Made by a program: the position numbers and the translations under genes
NCBI GenBank assembly: GCA_016617855.1
Contig: JAECUM010009861.1
Span: forward strand, 1-64,000
Direction: 5' to 3'
DNA length: 64,000 bases
Source of the DNA: Megalonaias nervosa
Lineage: Eukaryota; Mollusca; Bivalvia; Unionida; Unionidae
Notes under the pieces: generated by a model
Told to the model about the DNA's origin: nothing
Seen by the model: only the letters and a program-made list of their open reading frames with translations
Databases searched by the model: none
Shown here: positions 22,635 through 34,730 of the stretch, one piece after another
Layout of the letters: the number at the start of each line of letters is the position of its first letter
How positions within the stretch are numbered: the first letter of the stretch is position 1

Positions 22635-23449
22635 GTAAGTAATTTGTATGTCTAACTTTTGACCCAAAATTGCAAGAGTAACAGCATCTTCGCTAGCCAA
22701 GGTTTCGATATGATAACCCTATCTGCACTTTGGTGTATCGAGCAGATGTGTCTCTGCCGCTGCATCCAATGAAAATTAATTTGTTTAAATTTGAACACTG
22801 TTCCTACATGATCGAGACAAGGGGAGCACACAACCTGAATAGACTGATAAATAAGTAATCTTCTACTGCTGGTCTGTACAAATACCTTTCACTCAAATAC
22901 ACCTGTAATGGCTTCCCTCTGGTATGTAGTTGTAATTTTGATGTTAAATTTACAAAGTATCCTTTTTAGGTCAGTTGCCTCCTCCATTTTCAGCTGATGC
23001 ACCAGTTACATGCTTTTGGTTAGTGGCATTACATACTAAGGGAGGCAACTCATGAAATCCAATGGGTGTCACCAGAACAAAATACTGAAATATCTGTTCA
23101 ATCTGCCAAGGTGTAGATATGGTTATATTGGAATCTTGGCTACCAAAGATGGAGTGATAGAAACTAGCATGTTTGCAAGTGTGCAACTGCATAATAAGCT
23201 GTAACATCCAATTCTGATTCACATTACACCATTTACCAACTTGGTTACTGAATGCAGATTCTGTGTAGAAAAAGTTCATGTGCAGTAAACATCTCGACAC
23301 AAATATTACTGTATATTTTTATTTATGACACAGCCAACTTTGAACACGTACACCATGATCGCGACAATCTTGTTATCGCTACTGCAGAATAAATGATGTC
23401 AAAAAATGAGGTATTCACTACAAGACTTACTATGATTATATTGTCCTGA

Positions 23450-23800
23450 ATAAAAATAGTGCCATCCTGATATCCAATATCACCACCATGGCAGCCATCT
23501 TATCACTGCTCCTCATGAATGCAAAGTCAATCAAAATGGGATTTTCATCAGAAGTTTTCTTAAGATTAGTCATTGAAAATGCTGCCAATCTAATGACCAG
23601 TATACTACCATTTTGAAAATCTTGTTATCTCAACTACTTCTACATGTAATATATACAGATACATGTGGATTTCACCAGATGACTTCCTGTGATGTATTTA
23701 TGGTCCTAAATTCAGATGGGGCCAATTGGACCTCCAATATGGCCACCATGGTGGCCATTTTGAAAATATTTTTTTACTAGCTAGAGAGATTGATCCTATA
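23450..23800 (+). repeat. Dispersed 'tctagttggtcc' tandem repeat, segment 1
   Basis: About two to three diverged units with the phrases 'gacttc', 'tggtcctaaat', 'ccaatatggccaccatggtggccat' and 'tgaaaat'. At 23739-23758 the core is a perfect 20-bp palindrome, ATGGCCACCATGGTGGCCAT. Confidence 0.7.
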
Positions 23801-24467
23801 AGCCAAATGAAAAAGATAAGTCCTTTGAGAGACACTTTAGTATAAACAAGATGTCAAACCCATTTGTGTTATATCACTCCTGTGACTGAGGACAGTAGGT
23901 ACATGTAACATCTCAGCTATCTAATTGTCTTTAACAGATAATTTTACTCATTGATTGCATATGCAGTGTTTTATCTACAAATGGCTTCATGTAAGTGATT
24001 TGACTCGTCAAGGCAAAAAACAGCAAGTCAGAATAAAAACCTACGAGTCTTACTCAAGCCAATGATCAGTCTTTTTAAAAAATTATTATACTATTTAAAT
24101 ACACAACAAAAATATTAGTTACATAATGTGACTAAAGCCAGTAAGGCGTGTTTTCTAAATATTTTTATACAAGAAAACAGTACATGGGTAGTAGTGACTA
24201 GAATTTATTAATCTGACTAGCAGGCAGAGAAGAGCTTGTCCCACACATCATGCCATGTTTTCACTGAGGAAGTCTTCTGAAATGTAACTCTGACTCGGTA
24301 AACTGTTCACAATTTAACAAATCATTTCATGTTTTTTAAGTTCATTGACTCTTCTTTCTTTTGTTTTCTTCCATTTCTTCAAAGCTTCCTCAGAATTTTT
24401 AAGGTACTTCTGTCTTCCCCATCAATCTTGATAAGCATCAGATTTATCTGTTTCTTAATCCCAAGCC

Positions 24468-24715
24468 GGGGCCCCGAGTGGCCGAGTGGTCTAAAGCGCT
24501 CACCGTTACGGATCACTGCCATCTCACCTCTGTCTGCGTGGGTTCGAGTCTCGGGCTCGGCCAATGTGGTTATGTGAGAAAGCTTGCCGGTAGCTTCTCG
24601 TGGGTCGGTGGTTCTTTCCGGGTTCTCCCGGGTTCTTCCTCCACCATTAATACTGGCCGCCATGTATAGCCTATCTTGTGCTGCAAAATGGCGTTAAACC
24701 CTATGACAACAACAA
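24468..24715 (+). mobile_element. tRNA-derived SINE, family 1, best-preserved copy
   Basis: Perfect 14-bp target duplication cttaatcccaagcc flanks it (24454-24467 and 24716-24729). The pol III A box (tggccgagtgg) and B box (ggttcgagtct) are near consensus. The body has ccaccattaatactggccgcc, and the tail gcgttaaaccctatgacaac ends in acaac repeats. It sits inside the 3' coding part of the hAT transposase. Confidence 0.93.
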
Positions 24716-25846
24716 CTTAATCCCAAGCCTGTTCCTAAAGGTGGTTAAGATCCTGTTCTGGACAGAGAATCCTCTTTCACATCCTGCAGTGTGCACACTG
24801 CAAGTGAGGGCAAGTTTGGCCAAGATAAACAGATTAGGGAATTCACCCTTGTGATATTTGTTAATAAGGTAGTGGAGTTTCCACATTTGGTCATGTGGAT
24901 ATTGTTCTGCCTTTACCACATGCTTGACCGTATGCCACTCATCTACAGTTTGATAGGGTCAATCAAGGGCTCTGATACTTTCTGCTGATCTTCCCCATCC
25001 TCCTTCCAAGTAATGGTTTGGCCTGTATCATACAAGTTGCAGAGTGTCTGAATTTCATCCTGACCATACTCCTCCAGTTGATTTTTATCTAAGAAGGACA
25101 GAGGTCTCATGGACAGGACACTGAAGGTTGTTAGTATGTCATCATTAGAAGTTCAAGTTAAAAAAATGAGAAGTTGCAAACAAATTTAAATATTGGTTAT
25201 GGTAAGAAACAAACAATATACTCACTACTGAGCATAAAGGTTTTAAATGAAACTCTAAATATTTGGCTTATTCATCCCTCTGATGTTTTGACTGTAAGGA
25301 TAATAAAAGCTCTGATAAATTAATTATACTCCTTGACAAAACCAAGCAAAAGAATTACCTTGATTTTATATTTGCAATGAAAGAATCAGCAAATTCATCT
25401 GCCATCTTCTGTATCTTGAAATTGCTTGTTGTGATGTAATGCTCCTGTTTGAAAGTGCCACCGTCTGAAAGATCTTCTATGAGTTTTTTCAGGTGTGGTG
25501 TATCCAGGGTCTTCAGGTTCTCCATGTCTTTAACACACAAGGCCAACTTGACCTATAAATTATAAGATAACAAATATTATACTTGTGTGCAACTGCTCAA
25601 ATGTAGGACTTAACTACTGAATGGTTGTGGACTGGTAAAAATAATATGGATAACTAACTGGGTATCAGTAGCAATCTGCATAGAATGAGAAATAAGTAAC
25701 ATAAAAAAGGTGAACAGTCTTTCAAGTCATGCATTTTGTAGAACATTCAATGAATTTACATTTAAAAAGACCTTCATATTTATTTGTTTTGATGAGTGTT
25801 TTTAACGAATATGTACATTCAGTTGTTTTAATCATCACCTATTGTA

Positions 25847-26087
25847 GGGGCCCTGAGTGGTCTAAAGCGCTCTCCGTTATGGATCACTGCCATCTCACCT
25901 CTGTCTGCGTGGGTTCGAGTCTAGGATTCGGCAAATGTGGATATGTGAGAAAGCTTGCCAGTAGCTTCTCGTGGGTCGGTGGTTCTTTCTGGGAATTTCC
26001 CGGTTTCTTCCTCCACCATTAATACTGGCCGCCATGTATAGCCTATCGTGTGCTGAAAAATGGCGTTAAGCCCCACAACAACAACAA
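25847..26087 (+). mobile_element. tRNA-derived SINE, family 1, in the hAT element
   Basis: A 14-bp duplication catcacctattgta flanks it (25833-25846 and 26088-26101). The head lacks the ggccgag heptamer, like the 21958 copy. The B box ggttcgagtct is intact. The tail ends in acaac repeats. Confidence 0.93.
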
Positions 26088-28639
26088 CATCACCTATTGT
26101 ATTGTGGTTTGAATGACAAATATTCTTGTGTTAAGATGGAAATGAACAATTTGGCTTACCTTTTTCCTTAGTCCAGATGCCTTGGGATCACTAAGAGGGC
26201 ATTCTGCTAAATATGTCACGAGATTGTCCAATGTTCTAAAAACTGTGGTGAGGGCTTTAAAATATGACAGCCACCTTACGGATTGTATCTCTTTGATAGT
26301 CAGCATTGGATCCTCAACTATCTCCTGTATCTGCTGAAGTCTTCCTGCTCTCTTCGCCCTAAAATTAAAAATTGTATTTACAATTTATAAATTATTATTA
26401 AACTTTAAAATTACAATTAAATTATTAGGATTGATACATACTTTAAATTATTTAATATTTCATTATTTCCATTTTAACACAAGATTATTTATCATACATT
26501 AGTATGATTACAAACACCTCTACAATAGCCAATGATAAAAATAATTTACATTCTGAATCATCAGTAATTTTCAAATAAAAAAATTCTAGTTTATATAATT
26601 GAAATATAAACCCACCTTAAAATAATAAAATAGATCAGTCAGTATTTGTTGATGCTGCTTCAGTTGAGGGATGTGTTCTGCTGCCTTTTAAGTGCACAAT
26701 GCTAATTTGTGAGTCGCACAATGGACATTGTACATATAAGGGTTTTTATGCATCATTATTGCCGCACAGCCTGAAAAATGTTTTGTACAGACTAGATTCA
26801 TAATCATTAATAATAATTATAAATTACATTTTTACTGAAATGTTTTATTTAATTTTGAAGAACCATATAAAATAAATTGAATCACATGATTAAAAATTTG
26901 ATTATTGGCTGCACCTTCGCATTTCTTATAATAATGAAAATGGAATAAAATATAAGATTGGAGTTCTAACTTATTGTTATTTTTCCCTGTCATCATTGAT
27001 GCCCCATCAGATCCCAACCTCATAATCTTTTCTGGTTCAATTCCCCTCTTCTGAAATTCCTGTAGTATGGAATCTGCAATTCTTTTGCCAGGAGCATCTA
27101 GCATTCTATATTTGTTAAAAATCTTGTTGATGGTTTCATGTCATAGAAATAATCTGAGCATATATGACATGGTGTTTATTGTTGGCTATGTCAGTGTTTT
27201 CATCTTCCAATGCTGTCACAAATTGCGAATTTTGCAGGTCATGTATAAGACTGTCCTCAACAACATTTGTTAGGCTCTCTGGTAACTCTGAACAGGTAGT
27301 AGCCAAGTCATACTGAATGGCGGAATTCTTCAAAATGCCAATGGAATCAATTTCTTCAGCCGTTAAGTTGTGTATTAAATTAAGAAGAGATTTGTATTTT
27401 AAAAAAGGGATGTCTAATACACTCAGCCAGTGTACACACTTAAGTAGCACTTTCACTGCTATGTCTTGTTTGGAAGAATGTTTTTGTTAAACTGCATTCA
27501 AATCTGCTTGGTGTTGTGGACCTTCAATCAGCAGTTTGTGTTCTGGCAATCCAGCATGCCTTTTCAATGTACTGTTCTGAAAGTTCTTGTTTTTTTGCAC
27601 ATTTGGTTATGGAGTTTTTCTTTTTGGCCTCTGTACATATATGACAAAACAAAAAGGTGTCTTCACTGTCACATTCTACACTCGACTTAACTTCTTTTTG
27701 AAAATGTAGCCAGCTGTATGTTTTCAACCACTGCTGCACAAAATTACATTTTATCTTACGAGTAACTGTTACCTCATCTTTGGATGATGACAGCTCCACT
27801 GGTTTGATAACATTACTGTTATCATCGGTTGGTCGTAAACACAATCCGAAAGATAATTTCGTTTGTTTCGGATCTATTTAATTTTTTGCACCTTACACGC
27901 CATTTTCATTTGAACGCTGACCGTATCTTAGAACAATGCAAGACATACAATTGAGTGAATGGAAATTGTTGCTCGTTGCATGACAAGGGTGAGCATAAAA
28001 TAATAGTTTCTCGTGATAATCACTTTAAAATTACGTGTTTTATTTTCTGCCTCTTTCTTGGGTGTAGTAATATATGGTTCTAACATCCTGTGGCTACAAA
28101 TGATCTGACAGTTACAGGTCACATAAGGTCAGCTCCAGGCTCCACAGTCGGTTGTAACCCTTGTGCCTTATGATAACATTAGCATAAGAAACTGATGTGT
28201 GCATGGTTTCCCTGTTTATGAGAGTTGTAACCTAGCCATTAAAGTAGTTAGGCCAAAGTTTTATTTTGTGTTAATCAGTAAAACATAACATTGGGGTGCG
28301 TCATTTTACGTACCGACGACAATTTTTTTGCGTCAAATCAGAAAAGTCTGTTTCTTTGACATATGACGCATGGGTCGATAAAACACTGCATGTGACAGCT
28401 CGCTTTTTTTTTCCAGAAAGAATTATTGTTATGAAATCACCTTAGAACCAGTATCAAAAAGTTGTAATTTAAACTTAAAATCTAATAAGTATGTAACAGT
28501 TGATGCATATGGAAAATTAATTGTAACATTTGAACCATTTGTGAATGAATTTCAAGCAAAATACCATGTAAATTGAAATTGTTCCCAAATTTTTTGCTTT
28601 AATGGTTAAAGACCAGATGAGTTTATGGGCTGGTCTTTC

Positions 28640-29760
28640 ATCTTTCATGCATCTGCCTATTAGCATAGTTTCATTTTGATACTTTTCCTAGACTACTTGA
28701 GGATTGCCATGAAACTTTGCAGAGATTTATCTCATCTGATGTCTGCATTGTCCTAAATCGGTGTTTCCCATACTTATATCATTCGCATACCCCTTTTAGG
28801 ACATCGGCCATATCAGCATACCCCTTCTTCCAGTGCCATAGTGGTTTCTTGTCTGTGAAGTTTAGTGATTTATTTTCTGCCCTGTACCCCTGAAACCCAA
28901 AAAAAAAAGTACCACACTGTGGGAAACTGCCCTAAATGAAAACAGTACCATTCTGACATCCGGTATGGCTGCAATAGCAGCCGTCTTGAACATCTTGTTG
29001 CTTACCCCGCTTGCTTGGCTGGTCATGTCAGCATGGGGTTTTCACACAAAAAACTTATTATAATGTCTGGTTGGTCCTAAATAAAATGGTGCTGGTCCAG
29101 TATGGCCATCATGGAAGTTTTTGTTATTACTAATCCTGAGTCGAGGGTCATATCAACATGTGGTTTTCACAGAAAGGCTTATTTTGATGTATAGTTGCTC
29201 CTGAATGAAAATTGTGCTGATCAGACTTCCAGTATGGCCACCATTGCTACCATATTGAAAATATTATTTCTACTCCTCCTGAGCAGAAAGTCATATTGAC
29301 ATGGGATTTTAAGCAGAAGACTTCTTGTGATGTCTGGTTGGTTCTAAATGAAAATTGGGCCAGTTTGATGTCCAATATGGCCACCAATGAAGACACCTTG
29401 AAAATCTTGTTATCACTGCTCCTGAATATGGTTATATCAATATGGGGTTTTTACTGAAAGACTTCTGATGTCAAGTTGTTGCTAAATGAAAATAATGCAG
29501 ATTGAGTTTTAATTTGGCCAGCATGGTGGCTTCCAGAAAACATTATCTCTTCTCCCACCAAATAGATAGCTATATGAACATGGGGTTTTCACTATTAGAC
29601 TTTTACCATATCTAGTTGGTCCAAAATGAAAATAATTTCAATCATACATCCAGTAAGGCTTTCATGATTTTGCTGTCTGTACTTTTGAATGGATGGTTAT
29701 ACTGATACAAGATTTTCTTCAAAAGACTTGCAATGTTTGTTTAGTAGTAAATGAAATATT
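28640..29760 (+). repeat. Dispersed 'tctagttggtcc' tandem repeat, main array
   Basis: About seven diverged units, with the 'gatgtct(a/g)gttggtcc' phrase at about 29062, 29186, 29329, 29467, 29609 and 29732, so spacing is about 123-143 bp. Each has 'aaatgaaaa', a 'ccagtatggccacca' core, 'cttgaaaatcttgttat' and 'catggggttttcac'. The first unit is interrupted by a MITE. Confidence 0.8.
28759..28929. mobile_element. hAT-type MITE, 171 bp
   Basis: The ends (cggtgtttcccat and, inverted, cagtttcccac) resemble the CAGTGGTTCCCA ends of hAT elements. An 8-bp target duplication with one mismatch flanks it (tcctaaat and ccctaaat), within a repeat unit whose consensus has a single copy of that phrase. 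Confidence 0.75.
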
Positions 29761-31180
29761 GTCGGTCTGACAGTTGGTAGGTACACAAATGCAGCTGATT
29801 TAACAGTTTTATTGCTGAGGAATATCACAGATGTTTTCAACACGCTGCAGTTAAAAGGAAGAATTGGTTTAATCTTGAATTTCTTTCTTTACACCCAGTA
29901 GAGCATGTCTCATCAAGGGACACTTGTTACCTATTTATACTTTTTTCAGAGCAAAGTTCAAATCAGTGACTTCTGGTCATGTATGGGTGTAGTTTTTACA
30001 CCAATGGAAATATTTTAATAAAAATCCAGCCTCTTGCATATCTGCAGTTGAGAGCATCTCACTTATTCTCACCCAAGCAACGGAGAAATCAAGCTGCTTT
30101 GCTAACCTTACTTTTCTGTTGTCAAAGTCATGTGTCCACACGCTAGGAACTACTTTTTAAAAGAAGAAGCCTTTGATGTTTTCTGCTGTGGCTGATGGAG
30201 TTGTTATAAGATCTAACAAAAGCAGCAACAGATAGAGAAAAAATAAATTCATTCTTAAAGCAATTTATGGTATCGTACTACTGCCCACCATAGAACATTT
30301 TCCAAATTAGAACAGATGACAGTTAAACGGTAACTGTATAAAAGATATTAAGCACCTGTTGTTATTTTCATATAACATTCATTCATCAATTAAGTGTGAT
30401 AACACAGAAATAATATCAAATGTTTTTATGTTTCTGTTTTCTTATGCATAGAACTTGTATACTTAGGGTCAAGAGGTCACCCCATTGCCCTTATTAACAT
30501 GTTCGTATGAATTGGAGGTTTTTATATAAACATTAGCACTTTACTTCAAGCCACTTATTATGCAATACTTCCAACACAACAAATGTAAATTTTATCTTGA
30601 TTTATTATTCTTTTCTAAGAGTGGCAAATATAGCTAGATTCTACTTATTCAGATTTTCATAAAGTAGCATAAGACCTGATGGCATTTATGTAAAGTGAGA
30701 GGCAATAATAGAAGCTCATTAATACTATATGTGTAGAATCTGCTAACTATACTGCAAAAATGCAGGGTTATTTTAATTGGAAAAAATTGGGTGAGAAAAA
30801 TGATGTCTCTGTTTGTACCAGGACAAGGAAATCCCAGTTGCAGGGTTACGTTATCCGTCTCCCCACTCAGCATAGCCTTGAATAATAAACCCCTTGACTG
30901 AGATTTCCTTATCTTGGTGTAAACCCCAACCTAGATTCTATTAGTTCAAGGGTAATAGAAGCCATTGGCTTATTTTCTTATCCTGTTTAGCAAATTTTTT
31001 AAATCTTATTGGTGTTGTGATGAATTTTATTCAGCACCACATATTATCATGCAATACTTTAGTCCATAGGTCAGAGATTAACGGAAAAGGTCAAGTTCAG
31101 TGTATCATGCACTTTGCAGTAGTCTTTTTAATAAATATCAAGCGCTTTTCTTAAATTCCTGAAGAATCTTTTCATTTCAG

Positions 31181-31217
31181 AATGATTCAGATTCTGAGGA
31201 CATTGATTCAGCAGCAG
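31181..31217 (+). CDS. Nucleolin-like gene exon 4 (acidic Ser/Asp)
   Basis: The acceptor is tttcatttcag and the donor gtattg. Thirty-seven bases encode NDSDSEDIDSAA plus the first base of a codon, so the intron phase changes from 0 to 1 here. The SDSED motif is a likely casein kinase 2 target, as in nucleolin acidic serine clusters. Phase 1 matches the acceptor of the next exon. Confidence 0.65.
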
Positions 31218-31541
31218 GTATTGTAAAACTTTCTTTTTATCTTTTCTTTTCTGGACAGGATTTCTATTGTTGGAACTCAGTTTGCCCTTTCATGAGTGCA
31301 TGCCTTGATCTGTAGGATTTTTTTGTGGGACACTATACATTATAGCTCACATCTAGTAGAGCAGTTGTAGTATCCCTTGTATCAATGTCATCATCCTTGC
31401 AGATAATAGCATATAGATATGTGCACTCTCACTAAATATCAGCCACTCTTCCAAGGTCCTGGGCAGCAGTTTGGAGTGGGTTTCATAGCACCAGGGCCAA
31501 GGAAAAATCTGTGGCTGTGGTGACCGCTCCTACCTTATTTT

Positions 31542-31745
31542 AAGGGTGGCCAAGTGGTCTAAAGCGCTCACTGTTACAAATCATTGCCATCTCACCTGTC
31601 TGCGTGGGTTCGAGTCTCAGATTCAGCCAATGTGGGTATGTGAGAAAGCTTGCAAGTAGCTTCTCGTAGGTCGGTGGTTCTTTCTGGGATTTTCCCAGGT
31701 TCTTCCTCCACCATTTATACTGGCTGCCATGTATAATCTTTAATG
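31542..31745 (+). mobile_element. tRNA-derived SINE, family 1, 3'-degraded
   Basis: The head (ggtggccaagtggtctaaagc), B box (gggttcgagtctc) and body through ccaccatttatactggctgcc are clear. The tail after gccatgtataat is lost. Confidence 0.82.
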
Positions 31746-32514
31746 TTTAAAGACCCTGTCCCTAACACATTTTATTAAGTACACATAAAAGTAAAAGCCA
31801 GTACTGACTGTACCATTTTTCATGTCTGAACCAGTAACTTTAAATCAGAAAATTTGAACTGGACTAATATGAGCTGGATGAAAAAGTAATTAAAACAAAA
31901 AGTTAGTGTTGATCTTTCAACCCCATTTTTGTTCACCTTGTTACTGGAACCACAGATATTTTTTAGCTCTCCTCGATGAAGCAGAGGTAAGTTATTGTAC
32001 TGCCCCCCCCCCTTTTTTTACAAGCATTGGCATCTGCACAGGTCATATACGGTATAACTGAATTTCAATCATTATTTCTTTCTAGGTCATGGGTGCCAAT
32101 TTTAAGTGGGTTTCATAGCATTTACCTCCAGGGGAGGTGGCTAAATTGGTACAAACATGTATTTAGTTGTACATTCTTTAATCGCGTTTTTGCTCCTGGG
32201 GCACGTAATCATGTGATTCGTGCAAAATTTATATGAATTTGCACTTGGAAGGCAGTGCTGCCTGAGAACTCTTGCAAATTAATTTTAAGTCCGTCATACA
32301 GACGAAAATGTACTCAGTGCAGTATAGTACTTTTATTCAGCTTTTCACCCTTAAAGTTCTTGTAGAAATGGTACAAATATTGTAGCACTTGTTGCAATGT
32401 GTATTTCTTAACTGTTTACACATATGGTTTCTTCACCTTGACATGAATGGTTGTTGAAATAAATTTGAATGGCACATTGGGCCATGCAACATGCATTCTG
32501 TCATAGTTTGAACC

Positions 32515-33400
32515 TTGCATCAAAGAAGTTCTTCAAATATGTGTTTATGTGGGCTATCTAGAAGACCCAAAATGGCTGATTCCCAGAGTGGTTCAGCTTT
32601 TGATGATGGTTTCGTTCGGCAAATACTGGCTGATCATAGTGATGAACACCATTTATTTTTAAAGTTGGGAAGTATATCTCATTATTGGAGCTGGGAAAGT
32701 GTTAATTGAGATACCAGTAAGTGATTTTGAACCCAAAAATAGTTTTAAATACAATTCTGATGTAAATGCTTGATGGACAAATACAAATGGCATAACTCCA
32801 ACCCCTCGTTTAAGCAGTATTTCGAAATTAAATGTAGAAAAGGCAGGCAGACAAGCCAAATTAAAATACCGACCATTTAATAGTAAAGTGCACTTTGAAC
32901 AGTTTAGCCTGTGGGATCATGTTACAAAACCAGATGGCCCTAGCATAAAGGTTCTGAAGAATCTAAAAATGAAATTAAGAAGTACAGATATTTATTTGAT
33001 CACAACACGCCTGTTTGAACAAGTAGACTCTGGCATAAGTGAACTTGAAATCCTAATACAGCATTATGGAAATGTAAATCAGGCATAGTAGTCAGTAGAG
33101 TGCTAATTAAAGAAAGTAAACTGTGGTAATGTTTATGTTGGTGGGAAAAATCTTGTTTTGGAGCAGAATTGTCCAAAAGACGATACCTGTGAGCCGTGGA
33201 AAATTGTACAGAACAACCATAAAGAAGAGTTTTCAAACTTGTTCCAGCTGGCTAAGCTAGCTGTGTAATTGCCCCTTCAGACAGCAGACATATCAGGAAC
33301 AGATTAAGCTCAGAAACAATCAACAGATCAATCCTTATATGACTAGAAGCAACATGTTTTAAAGATTTTTATTTCAATATGGGTCGTACAGGATGGAGCA
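32515..33400 (+). pseudogene. hAT transposase remnant
   Basis: Plus-strand fragments include SGISELEILIQHYG (about 33033-33075) and EEFSNLFQLAKLAV followed by a TAD-like core (about 33222-33290). Both resemble the last part of hAT transposases, where a small 'YG..EL..L..HYG' segment precedes the C-terminal dimerisation domain. The open part at 32740-33087 is otherwise unassigned. Stops and frame changes show it is dead. Confidence 0.45.
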
Positions 33401-34092
33401 GGAAGAAAGTCGGATGTTGAAGAATTATGTAAATATTTAACTGGCTGTTTCCTCTTCATCCTCAGTTCTGTTCTACTCCCCCATTACTTTTGTTACAAGG
33501 GGGAAATCCACCATTATAAAATCCTGGTAGCATCTCTGGGTCAATTAACAGAGCTGTGTAAATTAACACGTAAATCAAACCAGTATTTCGAAACGTGCAC
33601 ATTAGAATATTACTTCTTGAACTTGACCTTATTCTATACAAAGTCTAGCAATCAAACCTTCCAATACAGCCTGCATGCATGATTTAGTCCCCAAAGACAG
33701 AATGTGATGGTTACTTTGGGGTTACTCATTTGCATAATTTATTCCTTAAAAAAGGTCAGTTAGCTGTGTAAGGTTAGAGTCTGTTGTACACATTCTATAT
33801 TGAGACAGCCAGTGCATGTAGACTGCCAACATAATGCTTATACCACTGGAAACAAAGCCAGCACCAATAGTGAGGCCAGCTTAGCATAGCATCCTTGTGA
33901 TACAAATGTTGCCATAGCAGACATGCCAGCCCTTATGGTTTTGCCATAACTCTTAGGAAAATGACCCTTAAAATACAGACTTGCGGCATAAAAGCAAAAC
34001 ATATGGAAAAACTATCGTTGCTGAAAAATCTGGATATTTGGTTCATTCGTGTTTGGTTTGGATATGGGTTTCATATTAGAATTAGTGGAATT

Positions 34093-34600
34093 AGTCACGG
34101 AACCAGACTAACTTTACAGCAATATCTCAGACACTTTAAACTGCACATATTTTTTTTATGCAATGCCTCTGCATGATCAAACTGTTGATTAGAATTTTTT
34201 TAAAATGGCATCCAGCAAGCGATGCCTGTTGAAGACGAAAGGGAAAATAAGCCTCTTAAAAGTGTTAATAATCAGCACAGAAGAATAAAAGAAATATCCA
34301 GATTCTTTTGAATAAAAGCAGGAAGGGGACAGAATTACATTATTGGACATCACATGCCAATTTGAGTATGTCTCATGGCGGGAGATATGATTGCTGTCAT
34401 CATATGAAATGGAAAACAATTCCAAGAATTGCGTCAGGTTGAGAGATAGCAACAAACCATTGAGCTGCATAGGGTTTGGAATCGAAGTTTGTGGGACTGT
34501 AAGAGTTGTAAATAAGGGCTACTTGTACTTTACAACATTTTCAGTTGACATGTTTGCCATCGCTGCTTGTTTCGAATATCAGACTTCTAAATATGTTTTC
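34093..34600 (+). repeat. Unclassified interspersed repeat, copy A
   Basis: It shares ordered blocks with 57236-57650: gactaactttacag, 'cctgtt-aag', 'cctcttaaaa', 'ttcagat-cttttgaata', 'agatatgatt' and 'gcatagggtttggaa'. A degraded frame shared by both copies has a PV..E..N.PLK pattern, suggesting an old transposon ORF. Confidence 0.45.
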
Positions 34601-34614
34601 TAGCTTTACAGTAT

Positions 34615-34730
34615 AAGTTTATGATATTTTATTTTGTTACACCTTACTGAAAACTGGTCAGACTTGTGGGGGAAAAAATCAACTGCCTTAGTGAGACAGT
34701 CTCGTAAGTGTTGGCAGGTCCGCCATAATG
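34615..34730 (+). repeat. Repeat shared with 42935-43050
   Basis: The two places share 'tgatattttatt', 'ccttactgaaaa-tggt', 'gacttgtgg', 'gactgc-tta-tgaga' and 'gttggcagg/aagtc', in the same orientation. The second copy lies at the 3' side of the DIRS-type fragment. Confidence 0.55.

Larger units (their letters stand above)
24379..27844 (-). pseudogene. Broken hAT transposase gene (ZNF862/C17orf113-like)
   Basis: The open pieces lie at 27844-27524, 27456-27136, 27104-26832, 26306-26094, 25546-25355, 24919-24701 and, after a SINE, 24467-24379. Together they follow the order zinc finger, catalytic core, dimerisation domain of the hAT family. Edges at 26156/26359 and 25359/25551 carry gt/ag signals, so the ancestral gene probably had introns. 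The last coding piece is split by a SINE: RNRLGIK just before it resumes as GIKKQINLMLIK after it. Other breaks are frameshifts and stops. Confidence 0.72.
23964..28388 (-). mobile_element. hAT-type transposon (ZNF862-like transposase), degenerate, 4.4 kb
   Basis: Inverted ends are CAGTGTTTTATCTAC (left) and gtcgataaaacactg (right). The flanks catatg / catgtg form a 6-bp duplication with one mismatch. The minus strand carries transposase remains in order: a TTF-type zinc-finger region near 27844-27590 (WLKTYSWLHFQ, FCHICTEAKKK), a central region (27456-27136), the segment with RLGSDGASMMTGK (about 27104-26990), two pieces with splice-like edges (26359-26156 and 25551-25359), and a hAT C-terminal dimerisation region (24919-24701: FPNLFILAKLALTC, CERGFSVQNRI). 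Frameshifts, stops and two SINEs break it. A domesticated gene is unlikely given this damage. Confidence 0.8.
22635..31180 (+). other. Intron 3 of the plus-strand nucleolin-like gene
   Basis: An 8.5-kb intron with a short inverted repeat (agttgcctcc at 22973, ggaggcaact at 23041), tandem-repeat segments (23450-23800 and 28640-29760), a 4.4-kb hAT element and a MITE. 29800-31180 shows nothing recognisable. Confidence 0.6.

Noticed and set aside
22971..23300. 109-codon minus-strand frame
   Set aside because: No domain, mixed composition, and it overlaps a short inverted repeat; probably chance.
24468..26087. Possible tRNA genes (A and B boxes)
   Set aside because: The boxes belong to SINE heads with target duplications and SINE tails; no intact cloverleaf or acceptor stem is present.
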